Source: Parasponia andersonii
Taxonomy: Eukaryota > Streptophyta > Magnoliopsida > Rosales > Cannabaceae
Length of the DNA stretch: 64,000 nt
Direction of reading: 5' to 3'
Assembly (NCBI GenBank): GCA_002914805.1
Contig: JXTB01000244.1
Coordinates: forward strand, 356,723-420,722
Numbering within the stretch: the first letter of the stretch is position 1; each line of letters opens with the position of its first letter. The position numbers and the translations under genes are program-made. Under the pieces are notes generated by a model that was not told where the DNA came from, did no database searches, and saw only the letters and a list, made by a program, of their open reading frames with translations. Below are positions 1 to 13,179 of this stretch, in pieces.

Positions 1-536
1 GATAATTAGCTCTCTAATTGTCTAATTGCCTCGATAAGGTAGTTACTTGAGGAGACAAAGCTGAGATGACATCAATTTCATATGCTCTTACGACTCTCTT
101 TGGCATGGAATATTGTGATTGAAACTGATAATGATAAATCATCGTTTCTATCATCTCATATGCTTCATCAATTGTTTTGTTATACAAAGATCTATCAATT
201 GCTCCATTAACAACACTTTTAGTCACGTAGTTCAATCCCTGGTAGGATATTTAAACTTGTAACCACCTTGTCATTCTATTATATAGCCTTAATATTAACA
301 TCTCCTTATACCTTACCCATGCATCTGATAGAGACTCTGTGTCATATTGAACAAATGAACAAGTATTATTCCACATCTTAGCCTCTTTTTCTTTAGCACC
401 TACAATGAAAACCTAGAAAAACAAAATTAGAGACAGTGTAAGTAAAATAAACAAAACAAAAAAAAAATCAAAATTAAAGTTATTTGGTATTGATATTAGT
501 AAAAGCAAACAGTCTCCAGCAATGGTGCCAAAAATT

Positions 537-1334
537 TGTTGTGTAAAATATGAACACAAGTACACATATCGAACAAGTAATAAAGTATAAGTATAGTTCC
601 CATGAGGACTGTGCCTATTAAGTACCAAAAGTATTCTAACTCTAGTTTTATTTGAAAGCAAATCAAAAGGAAATATTTCACAAAAATAAATCTAATAACT
701 AAATAAAAAGAAAGCAAATAAAATAATAAATAGGATAATTAAGTAGCTAAAGACCTAGGGTTTCTGATTCACCTAGATTAATATGCCTAAATTATTCAAT
801 CTAATGAATTAATGTTCATTCCCTATGCTAATAGCAAATTTCTCTATTATATCCATTCATCTTTCTCAAGAATTAACAAACATATTTCAATAGATAAGTT
901 CCAACATCTTTGTGAAAACTATGAACTTATCAAAACTTATTAAGCACAAGAAATTCATATTACTGCACAAGCCTCATAAATATCTTTATCCTACAATAAT
1001 CTCATGTCATATTAATCAAGAAAAATTCAATCCTCCCTTCTTAGATCTTAGATTACACCTCTAATTTTATGCAAAAGTTGGCCAAACCCTCACAAGCATT
1101 AAGCATAGATTAATATAACTAGTATAGAATAGGTTTAGTTTATAGCTAAACACCAACTTGTATTAAAATTAAAATAATCAAGACATCATAATTCAGCTAC
1201 ATCGTAGCTCTAGAAAATAGATTTAGTTTATAGCTAAAGCAAAAGGAAATATGATAATTCTGAAGATAAAGAGTAAACAAAAAAAAACTCTAAACGAATT
1301 TGAGTTGTAGCACTTCTATCTCTGACTCATGCCG

Positions 1335-1400
<66 letters not shown>

Positions 1401-1889
1401 GTAGTCTAAAACTCTCAAAAGTCCCCAAATAAATCCAAAAATGACCTATTTATAAGCTTGGAGGTAGCCACATCAAAAATTAGGTCAATAGGAAAGATAT
1501 AAACTAAATTTCCGTAGCATGGCACTGGAACACCACTAAAACAATGCTGGGGTGCTATCCAAATTACCAAGTCTCCTTTTGTGCTTGAACTAGTACTAGA
1601 GTGCTACTAACATGGCTCTAGGGTACTTACTTCTCTGGTCCTCGCAAATTTCAACTTAATTTGTGCCTTTTAAGTGCTTTAGCGCTATTGACAAGTGTCA
1701 AGGTACTCCATTCTCTTCCTATCTCACCACAAATCATACTATTTTGCTCCAAATGCCACTAAGTATACCAAAATTATCTAACCTACACTCAAAATATCAA
1801 AAACACAAATAAAACCTATAAAAACTTTAAGAATCCACCAAATGCCTCGTTTAAATGATATCTAATTCGTGAGTAAAACTCACTTATCA
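537..1889 (-). repeat. 5' LTR of the Gypsy-type fossil
   Basis: The LTR begins TGATAAGTGAG (minus strand, from 1889) and ends ...ACACAACA at 537, a few bases before the primer-binding-like site. It carries a (CT)n tract running into a (CTAT)n tract at about 1337-1394. The partner LTR is not in the window, so target duplication and age by LTR divergence cannot be judged. Confidence 0.5.
1337..1394. repeat. Compound microsatellite (CT)n-(CTAT)n
   Basis: A pure CT dinucleotide run of about 34 bp passes directly into CTAT tetranucleotides ending near 1394. It lies inside the LTR of the Gypsy-type fossil. Confidence 0.9.
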
Positions 1890-2587
1890 GTTTTATTTTG
1901 TAGTTGATAAATTATTACTTGTTTATAGTATATGGATGATTATTCATAGACTTTTGAATTTGTATTTATTAATTTGTAGTCGTGTAGAAACCTTAGCCAT
2001 ACGTGGGAAAACTTAAGGAAATCTTTATGAATCTAACTTGATAGCCATCATTTTCTTTGTGAATTGAGTATACTTTGGAAATATGTTTTTACTATACGAG
2101 GCTGTGCATTGTTTCTTTTATTGGTGAAATATGAGAAAAAGCTTAGTTGAGAACTCATATAATATTGTATAAATGTTCAATTGGATTCAAATGATTATTT
2201 GAATAATTGTTTTCCTTTTAGATATGAAGATATATGAATGCTTTAGTTAAAACTCAAGGACTGGTCAAGAATTTTGTATGTACTTTCTTATCTTTGTATG
2301 TGATTTTTTTTATTTGTTGAAAGTTAAATGTGTTCCTAAAAATTAAGTACTTTCTCGATTGATCAATCTAACCGACTACTCACTTGGCTTTATATGCAAA
2401 AAAGTCTTAAGATTCTTACTACTATTATTATGTGTGCTTTATATGAATTTGTTGGGATGGTCACTTGAGCTAGAAAATAAAATAAAATAAAATTTATGCA
2501 CCGGCTTAATAGATTTGTATTTGAATGGCTAATTGCTTAATATTTTATATTTCCTAGCTGAGAAACACATTAAGAATTAGTAATTTT
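1890..2587. other. AT-rich interval without a recognisable gene
   Basis: No convincing reading frame, RNA gene or repeat structure was seen here. It separates the Gypsy-type LTR from the first LCV-like fragment. Confidence 0.5.
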
Positions 2588-3398
2588 CTTAATCAATAAC
2601 CTACTAACATCAAGAAGCATAAATAAAAATAGAAATTAAGGCTACACATTGGCATTTGGGCAGTATATATCATGAGCTCAAGATAGTATAGCGCTAAAGA
2701 ATGCACATACGAACATGAATGCATAAAAGTCAAACGAAAAAATAACAATAACTATTATAACCTTACAGAGACATATATCAACATATATCACCAACCCGAG
2801 GATGTATTATGATGGCATTCTCCTTGGAAGCTTGTGTGCTTTGATTTGAAATTGTGAAGCCATAGATTTTATAGACTGCCTCCAGACCCTATCCCACCCT
2901 TTATATGTTCTTTCAATTTAATGACAACGAATAATATATAAGCAGACCTAGGAATATGGTCGCACTAATATACTTGGAAGAATTGTAGATGTGACGAACA
3001 AAAGGCATTGTTTGATAAATCACTCCCCAGGACCCGAGACTAAAGCACTCATCCATGATAACATGAATATCCCGACCAAGAGATGAATGTGATGGAGGTT
3101 ACAAAACCAAGACCTGATGCCAATGGGTATAAGTCAAAATCTTGACTAAAGTATTTTGGAGAATATTCATTGTGTAATATTCTAAAATCACTTTCTTCCA
3201 ATAATAATAAATGGATTCGGTACAACTAATATTCTAAGTAAGAGAAACTCTAAATTGGTTACAAATTTAATCTTTTGTTTCTGAAAACAAAGAACTTCAA
3301 CTCCTATATATACAAGGACACGATTGAATATTATAGCAGACTTTAGCTTGTCATTCAAATAAAAAGCAGCTTATCGCAATTTTAAGCGTGCAAAATTG
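2588..3398 (-). pseudogene. LIKE-COV pseudogene fragment (exons 5 and 4)
   Basis: This stretch aligns collinearly with about 26,410-27,738 of the intact LCV gene. Exon 5-like sequence lies near 2790-2856 and exon 4-like sequence near 2945-3117, with shared intron sequence around them, for example the shared run just before 3398. Exon-equivalent sequence has many substitutions and small indels and is not open. Relative to the intact gene it lacks the roughly 445 bp seen in the gene at about 27,205-27,650. Homology stops exactly where an hAT-like element begins. It is a decayed genomic duplicate, not a retrocopy, because introns are present. Confidence 0.8.
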
Positions 3399-4020
3399 TA
3401 GAAATGTCAATGTGGGGTGGGTTTTGAAGGTCGGCCCACATTCTGAAGAAAAAATATAGTACCTGCCCGACCTAGGATTATATGGGTTTGGACTGGCCCA
3501 TTATATATAGTAGGAACCAGATTGGACCATAGTCATAGACCCACATGCACGGTCCGGTACGACCCATATTTCTATTGGCCCACATTAGACTCACATTTAG
3601 TCCTTCTATATATAATTTTAAATATATTTTTTAATTAAAATTTTAATAAATCTTAGTTAAATATTTTCATTTATATGATTTTAATATTATTTATTTACTA
3701 ATTTTTGATTATTTTCATTTTATTCAAATTTTAAAAGGATATGAATAAGTTTTAGGCCCATATTTGATATTTTAAAGTATAAGATAACAATGAAATTAGA
3801 CTCACATTGTGGCCCATATTCAGCCCGCATAGGCACAGTCCACTTAGGCCTGCATAAAATGTAAGTTGGCATGTAGGCTGTATCGGACCCTTTAATAAGA
3901 ATATGGGCTCACCCAACCCGACCCATATTTTAGACGGGTCGGACTTAGGCATAGTACAAAGCCGATGTGGGCTTATTAAATGTGGGTCGAGCCAGGTTAA
4001 AAGTAATTTCGAGAGCCTAA
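3399..4020. mobile_element. Non-autonomous hAT-like element, copy 1 of a 600 bp family
   Basis: It begins TAGAAATGTCAATGTGG and contains repeated GGCCCA/TGGGCC and GTGGGTC motifs at both ends with an AT-rich centre. A second copy of the same family, same orientation, lies at 55,611-56,210 and aligns along its length. No coding capacity. The right boundary is approximate. Confidence 0.65.
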
Positions 4021-5470
4021 ACATGATTGTTCTTTAAATTTCCAGATTTTATGCAATTGCTTATTTATTCAAAGTTGTTAATGTTCTTCCATGTCTATTG
4101 ATTTATGAATGATATATTGATTTGTTTAGGAGTACTACTAGACTATCATGATAGAATTCAAATATCAGGATTTGAATACGCGTTTACTATATTTCAATCC
4201 ATTAGTAGTGAAATTATAGTTGATTTAATCGTTTCGTAAGTTATCTATAGTGAGAAACACAACCTATAAGGTAGAGATTTCAAATTTATGAAATTATAAT
4301 ACAGACCAATCTAAGATTATTATCTATAGTAATACTTTTATTAATTAATTCTAGAGAGTTTGCTTAGGTTAATTGATGAAAAGAAGTTATTTATGGCGTT
4401 TGTCTAGTTAACATATGGTATTTGTCTATTAATATACAATCTAATGAAAGATAGGAATAATTGCATATTCATAGACTATTTACAGTTGGTAGGTTTGTTA
4501 AATAACTATTAAAATCTGGTAACTGATTTACACGTTAGAATGTCAATTTCACCAAACAGGATGGTACACCAGCCTGAATGGGGCAAGCTTTTATTGTTCT
4601 AAATGGTGGGGGGAACAGAATGGGGATTCCCAATTTAATATTTAGCAGGGTGAGGTAAACTTGGAATTGAGTACCCCGCACCAACCTCACCCCGAATATA
4701 TATGAATTAATTTATATTTTTTTATATAATAATAATTCAATTAGATTTTTTTTAAAAAAATCTAATAATATATAGTCATATACTAATATTATTTGAGTTA
4801 TTTTGAATTGTAATAGTTATATGATTTTAGTTTCAAATATTTTACATTTGACAGCTCTAACATCTCATTTGAATGTATCTTTAAGTTATTTAGGTCTTTT
4901 ATTAAATTATAATTCCAATATATGTAAGCTTGAAATTGAAAATTTCAATGAAGTTAACATTAATTTTGATTTTTTTTCAATGTATTTAGACTTTAGAAGA
5001 TTTAGACCAATATAGGATTGTTTAATTAATTCAAGATGACGATTCCAAAAGAGACTTTGATATAACAATGGAGAAATCGATCCTTGATGGAGATTCCTTA
5101 AAATTGTCTCGCACCAAATTAAATAGTGAATGATGCGGAGATGGTATAGTAAACATTAACGGAAATGGGGATGGTAAACATAAAACTTTTCCCACTCTAC
5201 CCCATTGACATCCCTATAATTACATGAATAGTTAGTAGTAGAGAATGAAATCTTAATCTAATTACTTTATTTTATTTGCTTGTGTTTTACTTTATTTTTA
5301 GTTTGGTTTCTATTCTCGATCTCTTTACTTTAGGATTAGTAGAATATTAGATTAGACTAATTCCTCGTAAGATCGACCCTATTTATCACTATACTAGAAA
5401 ATTATTAGGTTTCCCTATGTCTTGCTAAATAGAGATAGGAAAGAATTAATTTGGTAGTTTAACAATATAC
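4021..5470 (+). mobile_element. Gypsy-type LTR fossil with a nested hAT-like insertion
   Basis: The outer parts (about 4021-4534 and 5219-5470) look like the R/U5 part of a plant Gypsy LTR, including the motif GTAAGATCGACCCT near 5368. No internal retroelement domains were seen, so it is probably a solo LTR or LTR fragment. An hAT-like element interrupts it. Old and decayed. The call is by general resemblance; ends are approximate. Confidence 0.4.
4535..5218. mobile_element. Non-autonomous hAT-like element
   Basis: The left end TTAGAATGTCAAT and right end ATTGACATCCCTA form imperfect terminal inverted repeats. The ends are rich in GGGG/CCCC with an AT-rich middle. Flanking bases (ATTTACAC and AATTACAT) may be a diverged 8 bp target duplication. 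Its right part was later included in the 1.41 kb tandem unit, so truncated copies recur near 6600 and 8030. Confidence 0.55.
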
Positions 5471-5821
5471 TGCTTACCAATATTATGAATTCTAAGTTGA
5501 GCATAAACTAAAGAGAAAATGGCATCCACAAAGTGAATAAACCACCGTTTATTACCAAAAGTAATAAAAATAAGTTAACACTACAAAATAGCAAAAAGTC
5601 AACGCCACTAGCTATTACAACTGTGAAGAGGAAAAAATCCACAACTCAAAGATAAATGAGTTATCATATCTGGTAGTTATACATTATTAGATATATAAAG
5701 TAGAATCAGAGTCATATTATTATTATCACACAAACTTTGAAAAACTAACTTTTATTTAACTCATATTTTGCAACATCCTACAACTCATATTAAAAATAAA
5801 AGACTACAAACATGCATATTA
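5470..5821 (-). pseudogene. LIKE-COV exon 3 / intron 2 fragment, tandem copy 1
   Basis: It aligns with about 27,961-28,345 of the intact LCV gene: exon 3-like sequence near 5480-5585, followed by intron sequence. The exon equivalent contains substitutions and indels against LCV exon 3. The segment ends at the terminus of an LTR-type element (TGTCACGATC at 5822). Confidence 0.8.
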
Positions 5822-6270
5822 TGTCACGATCCGAAGCTAGAATCAGTGGTAAAGTTAGTATTTCATAAACTAGAAATACCAAAGTTTAGTTTTAAAAATC
5901 GTCAAAAGATTCAAAAACATGTAGTTTTCCAAAATGGCTTTTTGAAAATGTTTAAGTAAAATAATCTCACAGATGTGTATCACCCTTTAAATATAGATTA
6001 AAAAAAAAAATAATAACTGTCCAAGATCGTGTACTATACATCCATCACTCTCTATATATAGACATAAATTACACAGATCATACTCAAGTTCACAACAAAG
6101 CTTACATAACTATATTCCAATCCAAATTTCTACCTTAATCCATAATCCACGAGTTAGTAGAAATTTGCCAAAATGAAAACAATAACAAGAAAGTATCCAA
6201 ATTTCTCAACTATGTCTTCTTGTCCAAATCGCATTGAATGCCACTTAAGGAGAAGAAAACACTGAGCTAA
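5822..6270. mobile_element. Truncated LTR-type element, tandem copy 1
   Basis: It begins TGTCACGATC at 5822 and matches the first roughly 450 bp of the fuller element at 8644-10853. It stops at the junction with the second tandem unit. Non-coding fossil fragment. Confidence 0.75.
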
Positions 6271-6879
6271 AGCATTATTTGAATGTGTCTTTTAGTTATT
6301 TAGGTCTTTTATTAAATTATAATTCCAATATATTTAAGCTAAAATTAAAAATTTCAATGAAGTTAACTTTAATTTTGATTTTTTTTTCAATGTATTTAGA
6401 CTTTTAAAAGATTTGAACCAATATAGGATTGTTTGATTAATTTAAGATGGCGATTCCAAAAGAGACTTTGATATACCAATAGAGAAACCAATCCTTGATA
6501 GAGATTCCCCAAAATTACCTCGCACTAAATTAAATAGTGAATGATGCGGGGATGGTAAAGTAAAACATTAACGAGAATGGGGATGGTAAGCATAAACTTA
6601 TCCCACCTTGCTCCGTTAACATCCCTATAATTACATGAATAGTTAGTAGTAGAGAATGAAATCTTAATCTAATTACTTTATTTTATTTGCTTATATTTTA
6701 CTTTATTTTCAGTTTAGTTTTTATTCTCAATCACCTTATTTTAGGATTAGTAGAATATTCGGTTACACCAATTCCTCATAAGATCGACCTTATTTACCAC
6801 TATATTAGGTAATTATTAGGTTTCCCTAGGTTCCACTCAATAGAGATAGGAAGGAATTAATTTGGTAGTTTAACGATAT

Positions 6880-7231
6880 ATTGCTTACCAATATTATGAA
6901 TTCCAAGTTGAGCATAAACTAGAGAGAAAAAGGCATCCACAAAGTGAATAAACCACCATTTATTACCAAAAGTAATAGAAATAAGATAATACTGCAAAAC
7001 AACAAAGAGTCAATGCCACTAGCTATTACAACTGTGAAGAGTAAAAAATCCACAACTCAAGGACAAATGAGTTATCATATCTGGTAGTTATATATTATTA
7101 GAAATATAAAGTAGAATAAGAGACATATCATTATTATCACATAAATTTTGCAAACTAACTTTTATTTAACTCGTCTTTTGCAACATGCTACAACCTATAT
7201 TAAAAATAGAAGGCTACAAACATGCATATTA
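6880..7231 (-). pseudogene. LIKE-COV exon 3 / intron 2 fragment, tandem copy 2
   Basis: Same content as the fragment at 5470-5821, about 1410 bp away: exon 3-like sequence near 6891-6997, then LCV intron-like sequence, ending at the LTR-type terminus at 7232. Decayed and part of the tandem array. Confidence 0.8.
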
Positions 7232-7680
7232 TGTCACGATTCAAGGCTACGATCAGTAGTAAAGTTAGTATTTCATAAACTAGAAATATCAAAGTTTAGT
7301 TTTAAAAATAGTCAAAAAGATTCAAAAACATGTAGTTTTCCAAAATGGCTTTTTGAAAATGTTTAAGTAAAATAATCTTACAGATGTGTATCACCCTTTA
7401 AATATAGATTAAAAATAAAAATAATAACTGTCCAAGATCGTGTATTATACATCCATTACTCTCTATACATAGACATAAATTACACAGATCATACTCAAGT
7501 TCACAACAAAGCTTACATAACTATATTCCAATCCAAATTCCTACCTTAATCCATAATCCATGAGTCTAGTAGAAATTTGCCAAAATGAAAACAATAACAA
7601 GAAAGCATCCAAATTTCTCAACTATGTCTTCTTGTCCAAATCGCATTGAATGCCACTTAAGGAGAAGAAAAGGCTGAGCT
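7232..7680. mobile_element. Truncated LTR-type element, tandem copy 2
   Basis: It starts TGTCACGATT at 7232 and corresponds to the first part of the element at 8644-10853. It ends at the third unit of the tandem array. Confidence 0.75.
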
Positions 7681-8294
7681 AAAGCATTATTTGAATGTGT
7701 CTTTTAGTTATTTAGGTCTTTTATTAAATTATAATTCTAATATATTTAAGCTGAAATTGAAAATTTCAATGAAGTTAACTTTAATTTTGATTTTTTTTCA
7801 ATGTATTTAGACTTTTAAAAGATTTAGACTAATATAAGATTGTTTGATTAATTCAAGATGACGATTCCAAAAGAGACTCTGATATACCAATAGAGAAACC
7901 GATCCTTGATGGAGATTCCCCAAAATTACCTCACACTAAATTAAATAATAAATGATGCGAGGATGGTAGAGTAAAATATTAACAAGAATAGGGATGGTAA
8001 GCATAAAACTTGTCCCACCTTGCTCAGTTAACATCCTTATAATTACATGAATAATTAGTAGTAGAGAATGAAATCTTAATCGAAATACTTTATTTTATTT
8101 GCTTGTGTTTTACTTTATTTTCAATTTAGTTTCTATTCTCAATCCCTTTACTTTAGGATTAGTAGAATATTGGATTCCACCAGTTCCTCATAGGATCGAT
8201 CCTATTTATTACTATATTAGGTAATTATTAGGTTTCCTTAAGTCTTGCTAAATTGAGATATGAAGGAATTAATTTGGTAGTTTAATGATACAGT

Positions 8295-8643
8295 GCTTAC
8301 CAATATTATGAATTCTAAGTTGAGCATAAAGTAGAGAGAAAAAGGCATCCACAAAGTGAATAAACCACCATTTATTGCCAAAAATAATAGAAATAAAATA
8401 ATACTGTAAAACAGCAAAGAGTCAATGCCACTAGCTATTACAACTGTGAAGAGTAAAAAATTTACGACTCAAAGACAAATGAGTTATCATATCTGGTAGT
8501 TATACATTATTAGATATATAAAGTAAAATAAGAAACATATCATTATTATCACATAAACTTTGTAAACTAACTTTTATTTAACTCGTCTTTTGCAACATCC
8601 TGTAACCCATATTAAAAACAAAAAGCTACAAATATGCATATTA
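8295..8643 (-). pseudogene. LIKE-COV exon 3 / intron 2 fragment, tandem copy 3
   Basis: Third copy of the LCV exon 3 region (exon-like part near 8301-8409). It ends at the LTR-type element. Its LCV homology resumes on the far side of that element at 10,854, showing that the element inserted into LCV intron-like sequence before the tandem amplification. Confidence 0.8.
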
Positions 8644-10853
8644 TGTCACGATCTGAGGTTAGGATCAGCGATAAAGTTAGTATTTCATAAACTAGAAATA
8701 CCAAAGTTTAGTTTTAAAAATTGTAAAAAAGATTCAAAAACATGTAGTTTTCTAAAATGGCCTGTTGAAAATATTTAAGTAAAATAATCCCATAAATGTG
8801 TATGACCCTTTAAATATAGATTAAAAATAAAAATAATAATTGTCCAGGATCGTGTATTATACATCCATCACTCTCTGCACATAGACATAAATTACATAGA
8901 TCATACTCAAGTTCATAACAAAGCTTACATAACAATATTCCAATCCAAATTCCTACCTTAATCCATAATCCACGAGTCTAGTAGAAATTTGCCAAAATGA
9001 AAGCAATAACAAGAAAGTCTCCAAATTTCTCAGCTATGTCTCCTTGTCCAAATCGCATTGAATACCACTTAAGAGGAAGAAGAGGTTATGGTAAAGGCCA
9101 GTAAATGTTCGACTACAAATTTTTAGAATGAACAGAATACTTACTCTTTTCAAAGTCCTACATGGTTAGTGATTTAGCAAAGTATTTCCAAAAATTTTAT
9201 GAATAATATTCATATACATTGTATTCAATATCAATATAAAACAGTTACTCAAAATAGTTATACATTTCAATCATGTCATACACACACATATATTATCATA
9301 TGACATAGTTCGAACATCCCCCTAAAGCAAGATATAATAAATCGAAATGTCCTACTTAATCATTCGTACTCTGATGGCCATCGTGTATTAAGCAATGTAA
9401 TATGTAATACAAATGTATGAAATGGACATGTACAATCATTATTCAGTTCATAAAATCAACCATGTAGTAATTTCAAAAGATTTTGATAATATTTTTGTCA
9501 AAATCCACAAAATCAAGTTCCTATAAAAAAATATTGTAAAAGCAATATATATGACACGCCAATGAATATGACGAGCCTCCTACATAATTCAATATCAATC
9601 ACATGATCCAAAGTAATTTATAAACACAATTTTGCAAATTCTATACTCGATCAAATAAATGGATTTGTAATAATAACTAATGTAAAGGCAAGTATTCGAA
9701 TCCTTACCTCAATCGGATAACTAGAGTTGCCACCAAGGCTAGTGATAATGCTGAGGGTCACCTGGAAGTCCGAAGGGTGGTTTGGGAATTAGAATCGCTC
9801 GCTTTAAGGGGTCGACTTTTAAATGAGTGTTGAATGCTCAAAGTGATACTTTCATTGCAATTTACATGCCCAAATAAGTAAGATTAGACATCAAATTTGT
9901 TTAATTCTAATTCCGGTGCAATCTCGAGCTTTGGTATACAATTCAAGACAAAATATGAGCCTCTCATGCCTTAGTTTGTGTGCCTGACTGAAACATATAA
10001 GCATTATATGTCAAAATTCTTTTCTCAAGTCTATTAATGACGAATTTGACCATAGAATTCTAGTTCAGTGTCTCTAGCTCAAATGAGCTAATTATTTCAA
10101 ACTTTTCAAGAATATTTACGAAAATACCAACTTTAAGAAACTATTGATAAATATACCAACTTCTTATGTTAAAAATGACCTAAAATCATTTCAAATTTAT
10201 CAGTCTTGTTTTCTTATAACTTATTCATACCAATTCTACCTCTTAAATTGAAGCAACATCAACTGTCCAAAAGAATTCAAAAAAATACCAACTTTTGATT
10301 GGAGAAAATGACCAAAAATCTGAAAAGTCACTAACCATAGGAATTTCGACTCCGACGAAGGGTTATACGGCATTGCCAATGTCCAACATAGTCTATATGT
10401 GTTGGTGATGAGAGGTTCCGACGATTCTACGGCAGTGTTTTATCAAAATACAGTGGCAGTATAAACTCTCGAAGACTTTTCCCGTGTCTTAAGTGGCATG
10501 GCTTCAGTGACAGATGTTTTTCATGGCGACCGTTCGTTCTATGGTGGCGGCTTGCCATGGAAATGACTAAATCGTGGTGGATCTAGACGATAAGGTGTGT
10601 TTTCACAGCCTCTTCAGCACGTCTACATGGCTTATTTAGCAACTTCACCACTGGTGATAGCTTCGTCTCACCTAGCTGAGAAGGTCCGCAGGGTGGGTTG
10701 ACGGTGACGAAGGAAAGGACAACGGTGGTTAGGGAGGAGTAAGGTGAGAGAGGGTTGCTAGGTTGTGGTTGTGAGGGAGAGGAGGAGATATTTTGAGTTC
10801 GGTTTTTTTGTTGAAAAGCTACTTATATATCCTCAATAAATCTGGATTTTACA
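8644..10853. mobile_element. LTR-type element (TGTCACGA...TTTTACA family), copy E1
   Basis: A 2.2 kb segment with TG...CA ends, flanked by TATTA and TGTTA, a probable 5 bp target duplication with one change. LCV homology continues directly across it. It has no gag-pol content and is best read as a solo LTR or non-autonomous LTR-type fossil. Three related elements are at 14,233-16,908, 21,252-23,791 and 46,674-48,866. The distal third is GC-richer. Lineage not assigned. Confidence 0.65.
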
Positions 10854-11175
10854 TGTTACATCCAGTTGGAGGCTTTGGTGCTTATAGTACCATAATTCTA
10901 TCGATAATTTATAGAACATACAATAGCCAAACACACCTCAATTAACCCTAAAGATTAGTGTATCAAATAGACGTGGTTTATAATTTTGTGAATGCTTCAT
11001 AATGAAGGAAACTAGCATATAAATAATAATGGGACAAAAAAAAGAGAAGAGAAAAAACTTAAATGTTGTCACTTAAAAGATAGTTGAAGCTCATCTAAAT
11101 TAATAATAAGTTAAATAGCCACTATTCAGCTACCGTAAAAACAGAAACTAGGAACAAATAACCAACTAGCACGTA
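10854..11175 (-). pseudogene. LIKE-COV intron 2 fragment
   Basis: It aligns with about 28,345-28,800 of the intact LCV gene (intron 2), sharing runs such as AGAACATACAATAGCCAAAC. It continues the copy interrupted at 8643. Homology fades before LCV exon 2, where the Copia fossil begins. Non-coding remnant. Confidence 0.75.
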
Positions 11176-12769
11176 AAAAGCATATAAAAATCAATGAAAC
11201 CTAAAAAATAAGCTATTTTGCAAAACGATGTAAAATATTATCCAAATCAGTTGTTAATCACCATACATACGATGGGCTCATTTATATATATAAGGGGCCA
11301 CTACAATTACATTTCACTCGATGTGGGATTATTATGGGAATCCATTTTCCATAATACTGTCTCGACTCCTATTTATACTTTGGGATATATGCCTCATTAA
11401 AAATCTTGCCTAATAAAAATTCAATAGGACAAAACTAAGTCAAAGGAAAAAAAAAATACAAATCCTTGTGCAAAGATACACAATTAATACTGTGTCATAA
11501 AAAAAACTTGCCTAGAAAACCTAGAAGAACAAAACTAGATCAAAGGATAAAAGATTGCAGTTATCTATTCTTCCTCAAAACATCAAAAATAGTTCTCCAT
11601 AAATTCAACCCATTCCAATCTTGTAGACAAGCTTCTAGAATGTGGAAGATAAAAGTGTCTTTGTGAATAGATTTGCTAAATTATCACAAGATTAAATTTG
11701 TTGGAGATTGATGTTGTTACTTTTCTGGAGCTCATGGGTAAAGAGAAAAACTTTGGTGATATATATTTTGTTCTATCACTATTTGGTGATATATACTTTG
11801 GTAAATAGCACATTAATATTATTGGACTCTTATTTGAAGATAATTCATATATTTCTCTTATTTATTGAACTACAGATCTGAGCCATACATATTATGGACT
11901 TGCTTCATACAATGCCAAGATTTCAGCACAATTTGAAGAGGTAGTTGCTTTGTAGAATGTCAAGATATTGTAGCATTTCCATATATGAACATATACTCTA
12001 TTTGTAATCAAGCTTTACAGCGTCAGATAAACAGCATGCGTCTTTATAACCAACTAATTTGGAATTTTGCTTCTTAGAATAAAATAATCTCGAATATCTA
12101 TATTCTTTGGAAGATAAGGAAATATATGTTTAATTCCATTTTAATGTCTTCATATACGTAATGAACTATATCTTCATAATAAATTAATAGAGAAAGCTAT
12201 ATTAGATCTTATGTAATTAGCAAGATACATAAGAGTTTCAATTGCACTTACATATGGTACTTCAGGACTAAGAATTTCTTTGTTATCTTTATGAGAATGA
12301 TATAGATTTTTTCTACATCAAGTGATCTAACAACTATAATAGTTTTCAAAAGACATGATTTGTCCATATTAAAGCACTATAAAATCCTTTTTGTATACAT
12401 TAATTAATAGACAAATATCATTTAACAAATGCTCAATCTACCGACCAAGACTGAATTTCGTCTTTCCTAGACCTTTCATCTTAATTTTTTGTAAAAAAAT
12501 ATGTCATAACTCTTAGAAGCTCTTTAAGAGTTCCAATAATATTTAAGTAACATAAGCAGCAATAATGATAAATCTAGATAATTTTTTGATGAAAACACAT
12601 GAGCATTATAGGATTATTCACATATCTTTCTTTTAAGAGATATTCACTAAGACAATTATACTACATGGACCCAGAGTACTTTAGACCGTATAGAGATCTC
12701 TGCAATTTAATAGAATATACCTCTCAAGATTTAGAAATAGCTTTGAAATACTTTAAATCTTTCAAGGAT

Positions 12770-12830
<61 letters not shown>

Positions 12831-13170
12831 GTTGTCAAGCAACATAGCAACATATATAAATGTGTTGTTATAATATCTATAAAATATGCATGTCAAGTCC
12901 TTTAAAGATTGTCATGCTAATCAAATTTTTAAATGTGATTGTATTTACCACGGAATAATATATCTCCTCGTAATAAATTCTAAGTTTTTGTGAGAATTTT
13001 ATGCAACATGCCTAGCTCTATATCTCACAATCTTTAACCTCATTTTGTTTGCGTAGAAATACCCATTTGTACCTTATAGGTTTTACACTTTCAAGTGTTT
13101 ATACTATAGGTCCGAATACATTACATTTGGCAAGCAATCTCATCATATCTATGTAACAGTTTTTGGTATT
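11176..13170 (-). mobile_element. Copia-type retrotransposon fossil
   Basis: On the minus strand the region around 12.0-12.5 kb resembles the reverse transcriptase part of a plant Copia polyprotein, including the segment close to the usual 'YLxAIGxLMYLAN' block. Sequence near 12.9-13.1 kb also looks Copia-derived, and 11.2-11.5 kb may include LTR or leader sequence. Heavily decayed, with many breaks, and old. An AT microsatellite lies inside it. Ends are approximate. Confidence 0.6.
12775..12826. repeat. (AT)n microsatellite
   Basis: An uninterrupted TA dinucleotide run of about 50 bp inside the Copia-type fossil. Confidence 0.95.
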
Positions 13171-13179
13171 TGATCCTCG

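Larger units (their letters stand above)
1..1889 (-). mobile_element. Gypsy-type LTR retrotransposon fossil, 5' part (LTR, primer site, start of gag)
   Basis: Read on the minus strand, an LTR of about 1.35 kb (1889 down to 537, TG...CA ends) is followed by a primer-binding-like site at 530-511 that starts TGGCACCATTGCTGG, then a leader of a few hundred bases. Sequence resembling plant Gypsy gag (Athila/Tat-like) follows up to the window edge. The remainder, including the other LTR, lies outside the window. The part seen is decayed and old. The lineage call rests on remembered gag and primer-site features. Confidence 0.6.
4867..9082. repeat. Chimeric tandem array, three units of about 1.41 kb
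   Basis: Three head-to-tail units begin at the shared word atttgaatg at 4867, 6277 and 7689 (periods 1410 and 1412). Each unit joins the right part of the hAT-like element, the Gypsy-LTR-like tail, an LCV exon 3 region and the first roughly 450 bp of an LTR-type element. Units 1 and 2 end in a truncated LTR-type segment; unit 3 runs on into the full element (8644-10853). Units differ by scattered substitutions, so the duplication is real and not recent. Confidence 0.9.
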
